Assembly: GCA_022448945.1 (NCBI GenBank)
Contig: JAKVCV010000002.1
Coordinates: 124,001 to 188,000 of the forward strand
DNA: 64,000 nt
Source of the DNA: Saprospiraceae bacterium
Lineage (GTDB): Bacteria; Bacteroidota; Bacteroidia; Chitinophagales; Saprospiraceae
Direction: 5' to 3'
Of the stretch, positions 8,282 to 17,354 are shown one piece after another (within the stretch, counting starts at the first letter, position 1; each line of letters begins with the position of its first letter). Made by a program: the position numbers and the translations under genes. The notes beneath the pieces are model-generated. The model searched no databases. It saw only the letters and a program-made list of their open reading frames with translations, and had not been told where the DNA came from.

Positions 8282-10582
8282 TTATTTTATAGTCGTATAA
8301 TCGAATTCTTCGGCTTTATACGCTTCTCCAATCAATTCTTTAGCATTCTCAACAGCACCAGTGTTACTTTCTTCAGAAGGCACTTCTGATTCTGTGTTAT
8401 GCATAGATTCATCGGCCATCAAAGGAGCAATAACTAATCCAACCAAACACGTTAATTTTATTAAGATGTTCATAGATGGACCAGAAGTATCTTTGAATGG
8501 ATCACCTACAGTGTCACCAGTTACGGCAGCTTTGTGTGCATCAGATCCTTTATAAGTCATTTCCCCATTGATCATAACACCAGCTTCAAATGATTTTTTC
8601 GCGTTATCCCAAGCTCCACCAGCATTGTTTTGAAAAATAGCCCACACAACACCAGAAACAGCTACACCAGCCATGTAACCACCTAAAACTTCAGCACCTA
8701 AACTCATGTCACCACTTAGGAAGCCAGTTCCTAACCCAATTAAAATAGGAGTAATAATAGTAAGTGCACCAGGCAAAACCATTTCTTTAAGAGCAGCATT
8801 GGTAGATATTTCAACACATTTTTCATAGTCAGGACGACCTGTCCCTTCCATAATGCCAGGAATCTCTTTAAATTGTCTACGTACTTCCATAACCATTTCC
8901 ATAGCTGCTTTACCAACTGACTTCATTGCAAGTGCCGAGAAAACAACAGGAATCATCCCACCTACAAATAACGCAGCTAATACAGGTGCTTTAAAGATAT
9001 TAATGCCATCTATGCCTGTAAATGTAACATAAGCAGCAAATAAAGCCAAAGCAGTCAATGCAGCAGAAGCAATAGCAAATCCTTTACCTACTGCAGCAGT
9101 AGTATTTCCTACAGCATCCAAGATGTCTGTTCTTTGACGAACATGCTCTTCGCACTCACTCATTTCAGCAACACCACCTGCATTATCTGCGATAGGACCA
9201 AAGGCATCAATTGCTAATTGCATAGCTGTTGTAGCCATCATTGCTGAAGCGGCTATTGCAATACCATAAAATCCTCCTAAAGCATAGGAGCCAGATATGG
9301 CAACTGCAAATAAAATGACAGAAGAAAACGTAGAAATCATTCCAACAGATAGACCTGCAATGATATTAGTAGCAGCTCCAGTAGAAGAATTTTGTACAAT
9401 ATCAGTAACAGGTTGTTTTCCTATTGCAGTGTAGTATTCTGTAAAGGCAGAAATTAAATATCCAACACCCAGACCAACTAGGGTAGAGTAGAAGATGTTG
9501 ATTGAGGGAATATCTCTTGCGGCTTCACCAAAGAATTGCATGCCTTTAATAGTTTCAGGTAGCATCCATTGTACTAAACCATAACAAGCAAAAATTGTAA
9601 TAACAATAGAAGTAATATTACCAATATTTAATGCTTTTTGAACATCGGCTTCTTTTGCATCATTATCTTTAATGCTAATTAGGAAGGTTCCCAAAATAGA
9701 GGCGATGATTCCAACACCAGCAATCATAATAGGTAACAAAATAGCACCCATTCCTTCGAATTCAGTTATTATCTGTCCAGCGGCATTCATATCTCTGATA
9801 ACGTAGTTACCTAACACCATAGATGCCAAGACGGTGGCAACGTAAGAACCAAAAAGATCAGCACCCATTCCGGCAACGTCTCCTACATTGTCACCAACAT
9901 TATCTGCAATAGTTGCAGGGTTGCGGGGATCATCCTCGGGAATACCGGCTTCAACTTTTCCTACCAAGTCGGCTCCAACATCAGCAGCTTTTGTGTAGAT
10001 GCCACCACCAACACGCGCAAATAATGCAATAGATTCAGCGCCTAGTGAGAAACCTGCCAATGATTCTAATACAACAGTCATATTATTGTAGAAATTGCCA
10101 CCCTCTATAATGAACATGCTAACAAAAGTCATGAAGAAAAGACTCAAACCAAGTACAGCTAAACCTGCGACACCAAGTCCCATAACGGTACCTCCGCCAA
10201 AGGCTACTTTTAGTGCTTGTGGTAAACTTGTTTTAGCAGCTTCAGTAGTTCTAGCATTAGCTTCTGTTGCAACTCTCATCCCAATATTTCCAGCAACAGC
10301 TGAGAAAATAGCACCTACAATAAACGCAGGAACAATCATCCAATGTGTTGTTTCTACAGCAATTGAAATCCCAAATAAAGCAATTGAAGCAATTACTACA
10401 AAAATAGCAAGCAATCTATATTCTGCGTTCAAAAATGCCAAGGCACCTTGTTTAATAGATTTAGAAATTTCTTTCATTTTTTCATTACCGGCGTCTTGCT
10501 TTTTGACCCACTGCATTTTTATAAACATAACTAATAGGCCCAAAATTGATAGACCTATTGGTATTAAAATTAGATTATCCAT
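8282..10582 (-). CDS. hppA: Membrane-bound ion-translocating pyrophosphatase
   Basis: An integral inner-membrane pump that couples hydrolysis of inorganic pyrophosphate to export of Na+ and/or H+. The 766-residue polytopic protein contains the core substrate site (GGGIYTKAADVGADLVGK, then DDPRNPATIADNVGDNVGDVAGMG) near residues 190-240. A second acidic cluster, DNAGGVAEM, is near 467, and DTVGDPFKDTSGPS is near the C-terminus. The GNTTAAVGKG segment has Ala where K+-independent enzymes carry Lys, so it belongs to the K+-dependent class, which includes the Na+ pumps. Whether it moves Na+ or H+ cannot be decided here. It has its own promoter and terminator and is monocistronic. Confidence 0.97.
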   Translation of the reverse strand: MDNLILIPIGLSILGLLVMFIKMQWVKKQDAGNEKMKEISKSIKQGALAFLNAEYRLLAIFVVIASIALFGISIAVETTHWMIVPAFIVGAIFSAVAGNIGMRVATEANARTTEAAKTSLPQALKVAFGGGTVMGLGVAGLAVLGLSLFFMTFVSMFIIEGGNFYNNMTVVLESLAGFSLGAESIALFARVGGGIYTKAADVGADLVGKVEAGIPEDDPRNPATIADNVGDNVGDVAGMGADLFGSYVATVLASMVLGNYVIRDMNAAGQIITEFEGMGAILLPIMIAGVGIIASILGTFLISIKDNDAKEADVQKALNIGNITSIVITIFACYGLVQWMLPETIKGMQFFGEAARDIPSINIFYSTLVGLGVGYLISAFTEYYTAIGKQPVTDIVQNSSTGAATNIIAGLSVGMISTFSSVILFAVAISGSYALGGFYGIAIAASAMMATTAMQLAIDAFGPIADNAGGVAEMSECEEHVRQRTDILDAVGNTTAAVGKGFAIASAALTALALFAAYVTFTGIDGINIFKAPVLAALFVGGMIPVVFSALAMKSVGKAAMEMVMEVRRQFKEIPGIMEGTGRPDYEKCVEISTNAALKEMVLPGALTIITPILIGLGTGFLSGDMSLGAEVLGGYMAGVAVSGVVWAIFQNNAGGAWDNAKKSFEAGVMINGEMTYKGSDAHKAAVTGDTVGDPFKDTSGPSMNILIKLTCLVGLVIAPLMADESMHNTESEVPSEESNTGAVENAKELIGEAYKAEEFDYTTIK

Positions 10583-10620
10583 AGAAAGTATAGTTATTGT
10601 TTGAATTAATTGTTAATAAT

Positions 10621-10658
10621 CAAGGTGCAAAGATACATTTTTTTGAAGTTTTTACAAC
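10621..10658 (-). promoter_or_regulatory. Predicted hppA promoter
   Basis: On the minus strand GTTG (10658-10655), 19 nt, then TATCTTTG (10635-10628), an exact -7 match. Predicted start near 10621, leader about 40 nt. Confidence 0.6.
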
Positions 10659-10924
10659 TTTTAACAATTCGAAGTTTTTGAAAATAAAACCTCATGTAAT
10701 AAAGTCTGAGTGTATTTACAAATTAGTTAGAGTTTCTTTTTTGCTTTTGCTTTATTAACTAATTGAAAAACAGATGGTTATTGTGTTTTTGACCTTAAAG
10801 GTAGTTATATATATATTCGCCAATAAATTATTGGTTATGGCTTTACTTTTGGTTATTATTCGGTTAAAGAGTAATAAAAACAAATGTATTGAAAATTGAT
10901 ATATTAAATCCTAAAAAATCAAAT
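10659..10924. other. Intergenic stretch between SNF2 and hppA
   Basis: AT-rich spacer downstream of the SNF2 gene and upstream of the hppA promoter. I see no coding potential. The only structure noted is a 15-nt palindrome (7-nt arms) at 10820-10834. No convincing terminator follows the SNF2 gene. Confidence 0.4.
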
Positions 10925-13900
10925 TTAGTGGTATTTAATTAAGTCTAGTAGATCTTTGGCTGATAATTTAGAACTTGCATCTGTCCCTTTCAATAGAGAA
11001 TCAGCTAACTCGCGTTTGTTGTCATGGAGCTTAATAATTTTTTCTTCGATTGTGTTTTCTGTTATCAGGCGGTAAACAGTAACAGGCCTTTTTTGACCAA
11101 TACGGTGTGCCCTGTCAGAAGCTTGGTCTTCAACTGCAGGATTCCACCAGGGATCCATATGAATGACATAATCAGCAGCAGTTAAATTTAGGCCTGTTCC
11201 ACCGGCCTTTAAGCTGATTAAAAAGAGTGAACCTTGACCGTTTTGAAAAGCATCGATGTGTTGATGACGCTTTTTTAATGGAGTTTGGCCATCTAGGTAT
11301 TGATAAGCAATTCCCTTTTTTTGAACATAATTTTCAATGAGTTGAAGATGACCTACAAATTGACTAAAGACCAATGCTTTATGCCCATTTTCTATTATTT
11401 CTTCAATAATTTTCCCAAACAGCTCCAGTTTTGCACTTTTTAAAGTGGTTGCGGGATTAACTAATTGTGGATTGCAACATGCTCTTCTTAACCTCATGAG
11501 TTGTGCTAATACCTTCAAATGTTTAGTCCCTGCACGATCATCTTTGTTATTTTCTAAGCTCTCAATAGCTTCCTGACGTAAAGCTTCATAAAATGCATTT
11601 TCTTTTTCAGATAATTGTACATTTAAGATTACTTCCGTTTTTGCAGGAAGTTCCTTAAGTACATCTTTTTTATGTCGACGAAGGATAAAGGGTCGGATCA
11701 GTAATTGTAAGTGCGAAAGCGTTTCTTTGTTTTTTTCTCTTTCAATTGGAATTGCAAATCTGGCTCTGAAGTTTTTCGAAGAACCTAATAATCCAGGATT
11801 AATAAATCTGAATAAATTCCATAATTCACCCAAATGGTTTTCTATAGGTGTACCAGTGGTAATAATCTTGAAACTTCCTTTAAGTTTCATAGCGGCTTTA
11901 GAGCGTTTTGCTGTATTGTTTTTGATAGCTTGAGCTTCATCTAGTACAATGGTAGTAAATTCTTTATCACAAAATAGCTCACTTTCAGATTGAAGTAAAC
12001 CATAAGTTGTTATAAGAACTTGGTTTGCTTTTGAATTAAGAATTGTTTCTTTTCTGTTTTGCTCACCGAAAATAATTGGATCAAGACTAGGAGAAAATTT
12101 TTTAATTTCTTTTAACCAGTTTCGGCAAACAGAAGCAGGCGCAACTACCAGACTAGGTCCATTAGTACTTCGTTTAAGAATAATTGCTAATGTTTGAACA
12201 GTTTTACCAAGGCCCATATCATCTGCTAAGCAAGCACCAACACCCCATTCTGCTAATTTTGAAAGCCATTGAAATCCTTCTTTTTGATAGTCTCTCAGTT
12301 TAGCTTTTAGATTATGAGGAACTTTATAGTTTTTATTTTGTATTGTTTTTAAATTATTTATGTGCTTCAGCCAATCCTTGTCAATTGTGATATTGTTCAT
12401 ATTTTCAGATAATTCGTCAATAGCAAATCCTGCTAAAGGATTAATTCTGCCATCATCATCTGAAAGATTATGGATATTATTAAGCTGTTTTCTTAATTTA
12501 CTACTCAATGCCAAAAACTGCCCGTCATCAAGCTCTATGAATTCAGATTTTTGTTCTTGAAGCATTGCTAATAATTGACGCATGTCCAGGACTAATTTTT
12601 CATTTACTTGTACTTTTCCTGAAATACCAAACCAATTGTTTTCTTTTTTTATCGAAAGGTGTAAATTGTTAGAGTCAATATGCTGTTTAATTTTTATTTT
12701 TTCACCTTTAGGCCACTCCACAACAATGCAATCTTTTGATTTAAGAGGTTCCAGATCTCGCATGAGTTCAAGGCACGAAATTGGTCCTTCCAATTGCCAA
12801 AGTCCATCATGGCAACTAGTTTCTTTTAATATAGTACACTTTTCAATTATTTCAAGTGTATCCTTTAATTCTTGTGATAAATTTCGTTGCGTTTGACTAC
12901 GTATACTATCTACTACAGCAATCACAGATGTAGACCCTTTCCCTGGTTTAAAATATGGCGGACAAACTTTAAAGGGTTTCACAAAAAATTCTACATGAAA
13001 ACTATCTCCAACAGGTAATAGATGAATGTATATTCTACTATCAGCATCTATTTTGGGTAGTTTTTTATCATGATATACAAGATCTGACTGTAAAGGAATT
13101 AAATTCGATAAATTTGTTAATGTTTTTTCTAGAAGCTCTTTACCTTTTTTTGGTATAAATAATTTTTCTCCTCCTAATGCTTCGTGTAATTGCAAGTGTT
13201 TTGAATTGATTTCAATATATTTATATCTAGTTGGAGTTTCTTTAAAAATTGTATAACCGATTTGGTTAATATTTATAGAAGGTTTAATTTCATAACCTGT
13301 TTCTATTTCCTTAATTATTAATTCAGGACTGCCAAATTGAAAGTCACAGGCAACTTCTGGGGATTTGTGTAAAAAAAGTAGAGGATGTCCAACTAGTGCC
13401 TTAAGTGTTTTACCCATGTCGTAAAACCCATATGTTCCGTTACCATTCCAGTTAAAGTCCTGACTTAAAGTATTTGCTATACGTTTGTCTTGAAGTGTAA
13501 CTTCTTCGATGTCTCCAACTGCCAATTTTGTCAATGTAGCACTTCTGCCTTTGGACCATTTTCCAATTTTGTTTCTTTTTTGGATCTTAGGTTGAATAAT
13601 TTCCTCTTCAAAATTTACTAACCATATTAATCGATTTTGGTTGTCATGTTTTGAAAGATGAGAACTTCCATTAAGCGATTTAAGTGCATTTAGTGCAATT
13701 TCCCAATCTTCGCGTAATGAAATTATTTCAAGTAAAGAGGGCGCTTTATTAATTTTTTTGTGTAGATCTTTTGCACTTTTTGAGTAATAATCAACTTTAT
13801 CTTTGGAGATTACTTTCATTAAAGCGGCTATGTTATATGCTATCCAAAAGTGGCCATTTTTTAAAGATTTGTAGTGAAGTGTATATGCATATTTTTCCCA

Positions 13901-15049
13901 GTTTGGTGCAAAAATTTGTGTCCAATATTGAGTATATAGATATAATAAACCATCAATATTATAATATATATATTCTTGTTGAAAGAGTTCTTCGGCATAA
14001 CTATTATTGTTTTGAAGCGCATTGACAATTGCTTTTAATAATACAAAGACGTTACCTGCCCCAAAAGAAAACACTTCTTTAAAGTATTTTTTAATTATGG
14101 GGATGTGTTTTGTATTATCATCTTTTAATAGGGCTAGAATATAAATTGCACCATGAAGTCCTGTAAAAAAAGATTTTTTTGAGCCCTCAACATTGCGATA
14201 TACCTTTAGTGCTTTTCCGTAAAATTCAAGTGCTTTATGGTTGTTTCCTTCGGCAAAATTTAGCCAGCCTTTGTGTTGGTAAGCATGTATTGTATTATCT
14301 CCTTTCCATGTTTTTCTAACAGTACTCCAGTCTCCTTTAAGTAATGCATTTAGACTAGTACATTGATTGATAAAATTTGTAATGTTTGGGTCGGTTGGAG
14401 CACTTAATTTTTGGATGTTACTTAGAGGTGCGCTAATGTCTTCTAGACGCAAAAGCATGTTCTCTAAATTAAATTGATAAAATTCTAATTGAAATTCAGG
14501 GGATAATTTCAGAATATTTTCCTTGCCAAATCGATTCACAAAGAAGATGTTATATAAGATATTTATATCAACATTATAATTTTTTAGTACGTACTCTTTA
14601 GCTCTTAAAAAAGTTAAATAGTCATCTGTGTATATCGAAAAACATATATCGCGGTAAAGCGCTTCAGCAGTTCGGTTATAATTAGTGTGACTATTAATGC
14701 CGGGTAATGCTTCTTCAACACTTTTACGCATTATTTTTAATTGACTGTCCTGAACAGCCTGGCGAACGACAAAGTCAAAAGCTTTTGGATTGATTTGGTA
14801 TTTTTGGTCTAAATTTTTTTTAACAAGCCATCTTGATTTTAATGTCTCAAGTTCATGAGCTAACTCGACAGCCGTATAGTTTTGGTTGGATTTGTCTTTT
14901 ATTCTCGATTTTGCACATACCTGAATAATTTTTGTTCTCGTTTGGGGGCTGTCAATAAGGGCTAAAATTTTGATTAAATCCCGCTGATGTTTTTTAAGCG
15001 AAGCATATTTTTCACGGGTTTCATTGTAATTGCTTGTTGTTAAGTTCAT
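10925..15049 (-). CDS. SNF2-family helicase/ATPase, very long N-terminus
   Basis: A 1374-residue Swi2/Snf2-type DNA translocase. The C-terminal third is a full two-lobe motor: Walker A MGLGKTVQT near residue 940, DEAQAIKN (DExx box) near 1038, TGTPIENHLGELW, then the second lobe with VFSQF, GTGLNLTAAD and DPWWNPAVEDQASDRAHRIGQ near 1300. The first 900 residues are helical and mostly unrecognised. A stretch near 255-285 (GWLNFAEGNNHKALEFYGKAL) looks like a TPR unit, and the first 100 residues may hold winged-helix-like segments. Such bacterial proteins are thought to remodel protein-DNA or RNA-polymerase complexes; this one's target is unknown. It is monocistronic. Confidence 0.93.
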   Translation of the reverse strand: MNLTTSNYNETREKYASLKKHQRDLIKILALIDSPQTRTKIIQVCAKSRIKDKSNQNYTAVELAHELETLKSRWLVKKNLDQKYQINPKAFDFVVRQAVQDSQLKIMRKSVEEALPGINSHTNYNRTAEALYRDICFSIYTDDYLTFLRAKEYVLKNYNVDINILYNIFFVNRFGKENILKLSPEFQLEFYQFNLENMLLRLEDISAPLSNIQKLSAPTDPNITNFINQCTSLNALLKGDWSTVRKTWKGDNTIHAYQHKGWLNFAEGNNHKALEFYGKALKVYRNVEGSKKSFFTGLHGAIYILALLKDDNTKHIPIIKKYFKEVFSFGAGNVFVLLKAIVNALQNNNSYAEELFQQEYIYYNIDGLLYLYTQYWTQIFAPNWEKYAYTLHYKSLKNGHFWIAYNIAALMKVISKDKVDYYSKSAKDLHKKINKAPSLLEIISLREDWEIALNALKSLNGSSHLSKHDNQNRLIWLVNFEEEIIQPKIQKRNKIGKWSKGRSATLTKLAVGDIEEVTLQDKRIANTLSQDFNWNGNGTYGFYDMGKTLKALVGHPLLFLHKSPEVACDFQFGSPELIIKEIETGYEIKPSININQIGYTIFKETPTRYKYIEINSKHLQLHEALGGEKLFIPKKGKELLEKTLTNLSNLIPLQSDLVYHDKKLPKIDADSRIYIHLLPVGDSFHVEFFVKPFKVCPPYFKPGKGSTSVIAVVDSIRSQTQRNLSQELKDTLEIIEKCTILKETSCHDGLWQLEGPISCLELMRDLEPLKSKDCIVVEWPKGEKIKIKQHIDSNNLHLSIKKENNWFGISGKVQVNEKLVLDMRQLLAMLQEQKSEFIELDDGQFLALSSKLRKQLNNIHNLSDDDGRINPLAGFAIDELSENMNNITIDKDWLKHINNLKTIQNKNYKVPHNLKAKLRDYQKEGFQWLSKLAEWGVGACLADDMGLGKTVQTLAIILKRSTNGPSLVVAPASVCRNWLKEIKKFSPSLDPIIFGEQNRKETILNSKANQVLITTYGLLQSESELFCDKEFTTIVLDEAQAIKNNTAKRSKAAMKLKGSFKIITTGTPIENHLGELWNLFRFINPGLLGSSKNFRARFAIPIEREKNKETLSHLQLLIRPFILRRHKKDVLKELPAKTEVILNVQLSEKENAFYEALRQEAIESLENNKDDRAGTKHLKVLAQLMRLRRACCNPQLVNPATTLKSAKLELFGKIIEEIIENGHKALVFSQFVGHLQLIENYVQKKGIAYQYLDGQTPLKKRHQHIDAFQNGQGSLFLISLKAGGTGLNLTAADYVIHMDPWWNPAVEDQASDRAHRIGQKRPVTVYRLITENTIEEKIIKLHDNKRELADSLLKGTDASSKLSAKDLLDLIKYH

Positions 15050-15075
15050 TGATTGATTTTATTTGGGAATTTGGC

Positions 15076-15090
15076 CAAAGGGCAAAAATA
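15076..15090 (-). promoter_or_regulatory. -7 element upstream of the SNF2 gene
   Basis: TATTTTTG on the minus strand (15090-15083) matches TAnnTTTG, with predicted start near 15076 and a leader of about 27 nt. The -33 box is poor (GTTC at 15113-15110). Confidence 0.4.
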
Positions 15091-15278
15091 CGCAAAAATG
15101 AATGAAACCGAACTTGTAGAGTAATTTATTTTTCTTTCTTTTAACAATTTCTATTTTTTAGGTGCTACTTTTAAAGATTTAGATATTAAGAAAGACGTTT
15201 CCTTTATTTAAATGTTTTGATAACGTGTATGTTTTTTATAAAGTTAGATCCAATAATTCATATTTTAGCGACCAAAAA

Positions 15279-16133
15279 TTAATCGACTATTTCTTTTATA
15301 ATTATGTTGTCTAGAAGCCTTACCCCATCAATACGGACAGTAGTACACGCGGTTACATAGTCTGATTGGTTAAATGATTCAATTGTTTGTAAAGTGTTTC
15401 CGTCTACTATTTCAAAATAATCAATTTCAATATTATGTGTATTTAGAAAATTAATCGCATTTTCTTTTACTGCTGCAACATTTAGCGTGTTTGCATCTTC
15501 TTTTGCCTGTAAAAGACTAGTAGAAATGAGACTTGCTTTTTTACGACCTTCAATAGATAAACGAATGTTCCTTGAACTCATTGCAAGTCCATCGGGTTCT
15601 CTTACTATTGGAACACGAATTATTTTAACATTTGATTGGATCATTTTGAGCATGTGTTTTATAATCGCAAATTGTTGGTAATCTTTTTGGCCCATATATA
15701 AATTATCAGGATTTACAATATCTAATAATCGATGTACTACCTCAACAACTCCTTTGAAATGTCCAGGTCTATGTAATCCTTCCATTGTTTTATCAAGTTT
15801 GCCTAAATCTAAGTTTAGCATATTATGATCGCATGGATAAACTTCGTTATTGTCAGGTAAAAATAGGACTGTACAATTTAAATTTTCTAGCTTCTCAATA
15901 TCACTTTCAATAGGGTTAGGATAGTTTAACAAATCTTTTGTGTCCTCAAATTGTCTAGGGTTTATGAAAATAGAGCATACAATTATGTCATTCACTAAGG
16001 AGGCTTCATTTAAAAGGGTTAAATGACCAAGATGTAATGCACCCATTGTTGGAACAAAACCAATCTTTTTTTCTTCAAATTGCTTTTGTTTTAGATAATT
16101 CTGAAGATCTGAAACTCTTTTAAAGATATACAT
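15279..16133 (-). CDS. panC: Pantothenate synthetase PanC
   Basis: ATP-dependent ligase that joins pantoate and beta-alanine to form pantothenate. The nucleotidyltransferase HIGH-type motif is seen in VPTMGALHLGH (residues 27-37). Other family markers are SIFINPRQF near 59-67, GLHRPGHFKGVVEVV, NLYMGQKDYQQ and the KMSKS-equivalent MSSRN. At 284 residues it is complete. It is transcribed divergently from the starch-synthase-like gene 300 nt away, an arrangement I recall as frequent in Bacteroidota. panD, often next to panC, is not here. Confidence 0.97.
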   Translation of the reverse strand: MYIFKRVSDLQNYLKQKQFEEKKIGFVPTMGALHLGHLTLLNEASLVNDIIVCSIFINPRQFEDTKDLLNYPNPIESDIEKLENLNCTVLFLPDNNEVYPCDHNMLNLDLGKLDKTMEGLHRPGHFKGVVEVVHRLLDIVNPDNLYMGQKDYQQFAIIKHMLKMIQSNVKIIRVPIVREPDGLAMSSRNIRLSIEGRKKASLISTSLLQAKEDANTLNVAAVKENAINFLNTHNIEIDYFEIVDGNTLQTIESFNQSDYVTACTTVRIDGVRLLDNIIIKEIVD

Positions 16134-16436
16134 GACAAAATAAATAGTGAGATATAATAATATATTTGATTACCAGTATTTAATGCAAAAAAAATGTATT
16201 TCAACAAGCATCAATAAAACATAAGGTGCATTAAAAACATTATGTTGGTGCTGTAAAAGTTACAAATATCAGATAAAGAATAGCAAATTAGAAGAAAAAT
16301 TCGTTAAATGGCACGTAATGAATTAGTTTAATTCGAAAAGTTGGTATTTTTTTTGTAAATTTGCATAGCGAAAGGCAGTTCTGATTTGTGTTTTTCCCTA
16401 AAGATTTTTTCACTAAAATTTAGATGTTATAATTTT
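16134..16436. other. Divergent regulatory region, panC / starch-synthase-like gene
   Basis: A 303-nt non-coding spacer between divergent genes. On the + strand TAAATTTG (16356-16363) fits the -7 consensus, giving a start near 16370, about 67 nt before the ATG at 16437. The -33 match is weak (TTCG). I see no clear panC promoter, riboswitch or hairpin. Confidence 0.4.
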
Positions 16437-17240
16437 ATGGCTGATAAGAAAAGAATATTAATAGTAACTCAAGAGCTAAAACCTTACACGATATTATCAC
16501 AGGTGTCTGATATTGTTAGGCAATATGCGCAATTTGTTCAGGAAAAGGGAATGGAAGTTCGTATTTTGATGCCAAAATTTGGGCCTATTAATGAGAGAAG
16601 GCATCGCCTTCATGAGGTTGTTCGTTTGTCTGGAATGAATATTAATGTTGATGAAGATGATTATCCGTTAATTATCAAAGTAGCCTCTTTGCCTGGAACC
16701 AGAATGCAAGTTTACTTTTTGGACAATGAGGAGTATTTTAAACGTAAACAAATTTTTGAAAATGTTGACGGTAAATTTTTCGAAGACAATTTAGATCGAA
16801 CCCTTTTCTTTTGTAAGGGTGTAGTTGAAACGGTCAAGAAATTTGGCTGGTCACCTGATATTGTTCATTGTCATGGATGGATGACAAGTTTACTTCCTGC
16901 TCTTTTGCGAACTTTTTATATTAATGAACCAATATTTAGGGACGCTCGAGTAGTTTATTCTGCTTATGATGCTCAAGTCGCTAACAGTGCATTTGATGGT
17001 GATTTGAGAACTAAAGCGCTAGACAATGGATTTGGTGATGTTGTCGATTCTTTTTACACTTCTAATGGGCTTGATTTAAATGCTGGAGCTTCAAAACTTT
17101 CAGATGGAACTATTGCTGGGGTTGAGGATGTTGCTTTGGAAAATTTGTCTGGTTTAATACTCGATTATCAGGAAGACCTTTCTGCGAAATATTTAGAGTT
17201 TTATGAAGAACTTTTAGAAGCTACTGAAGAAAAAGTATAA
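16437..17240 (+). CDS. Starch/glycogen-synthase-like protein, N-terminal domain only
   Basis: The 267-residue protein resembles only the N-terminal (GT5 acceptor-side) Rossmann domain of glycogen synthase. It has KRILIVTQELKPY at the start, a VRILMPKFG segment and DIVHCHGWMTSLLP near residue 140. The C-terminal GT-B half, which binds ADP-glucose, is absent. The ATG at 16437 is chosen over an upstream one at 16386 because the preceding 17 residues are not part of the fold and the -7 element fits. It sits between panC and a DUF4270-glmS pair. A regulatory or binding role, or a minimal transferase, are both possible. Catalysis as a complete glycogen synthase is unlikely. Confidence 0.8.
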   Translation: MADKKRILIVTQELKPYTILSQVSDIVRQYAQFVQEKGMEVRILMPKFGPINERRHRLHEVVRLSGMNINVDEDDYPLIIKVASLPGTRMQVYFLDNEEYFKRKQIFENVDGKFFEDNLDRTLFFCKGVVETVKKFGWSPDIVHCHGWMTSLLPALLRTFYINEPIFRDARVVYSAYDAQVANSAFDGDLRTKALDNGFGDVVDSFYTSNGLDLNAGASKLSDGTIAGVEDVALENLSGLILDYQEDLSAKYLEFYEELLEATEEKV

Positions 17241-17255
17241 TTGCTTGATTAAAAT

Positions 17256-17293
17256 ATTGGATGAGACCAACTAAATAGTATTTTTGCAGCGTT
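17256..17293 (+). promoter_or_regulatory. Predicted promoter for the DUF4270-glmS pair
   Basis: ATTG (17256-17259), 19 nt, then TATTTTTG (17279-17286). Predicted start near 17293, leader about 60 nt before the DUF4270 gene. Confidence 0.5.
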
Positions 17294-17354
17294 ATTCTAT
17301 GTGTGTCCCAAAACACATGACCGATATTTTAATTTAAAAATTCTATAATAATAA

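Noticed and set aside
10095-10604. 169-residue + strand ORF opposite hppA
   Set aside because: A shadow of the pyrophosphatase: the repetitive Ala/Pro-rich composition is the reverse complement of its Gly/Ala helices.
10820-10834. 15-nt palindrome with 7-nt arms
   Set aside because: Very AT-rich and short; expected by chance in this composition and not positioned at a promoter or gene end.
16312-16330. TGGCACG resembling half of a sigma-54 promoter
   Set aside because: The required TTGC at the -12 position is missing (GAAT instead).
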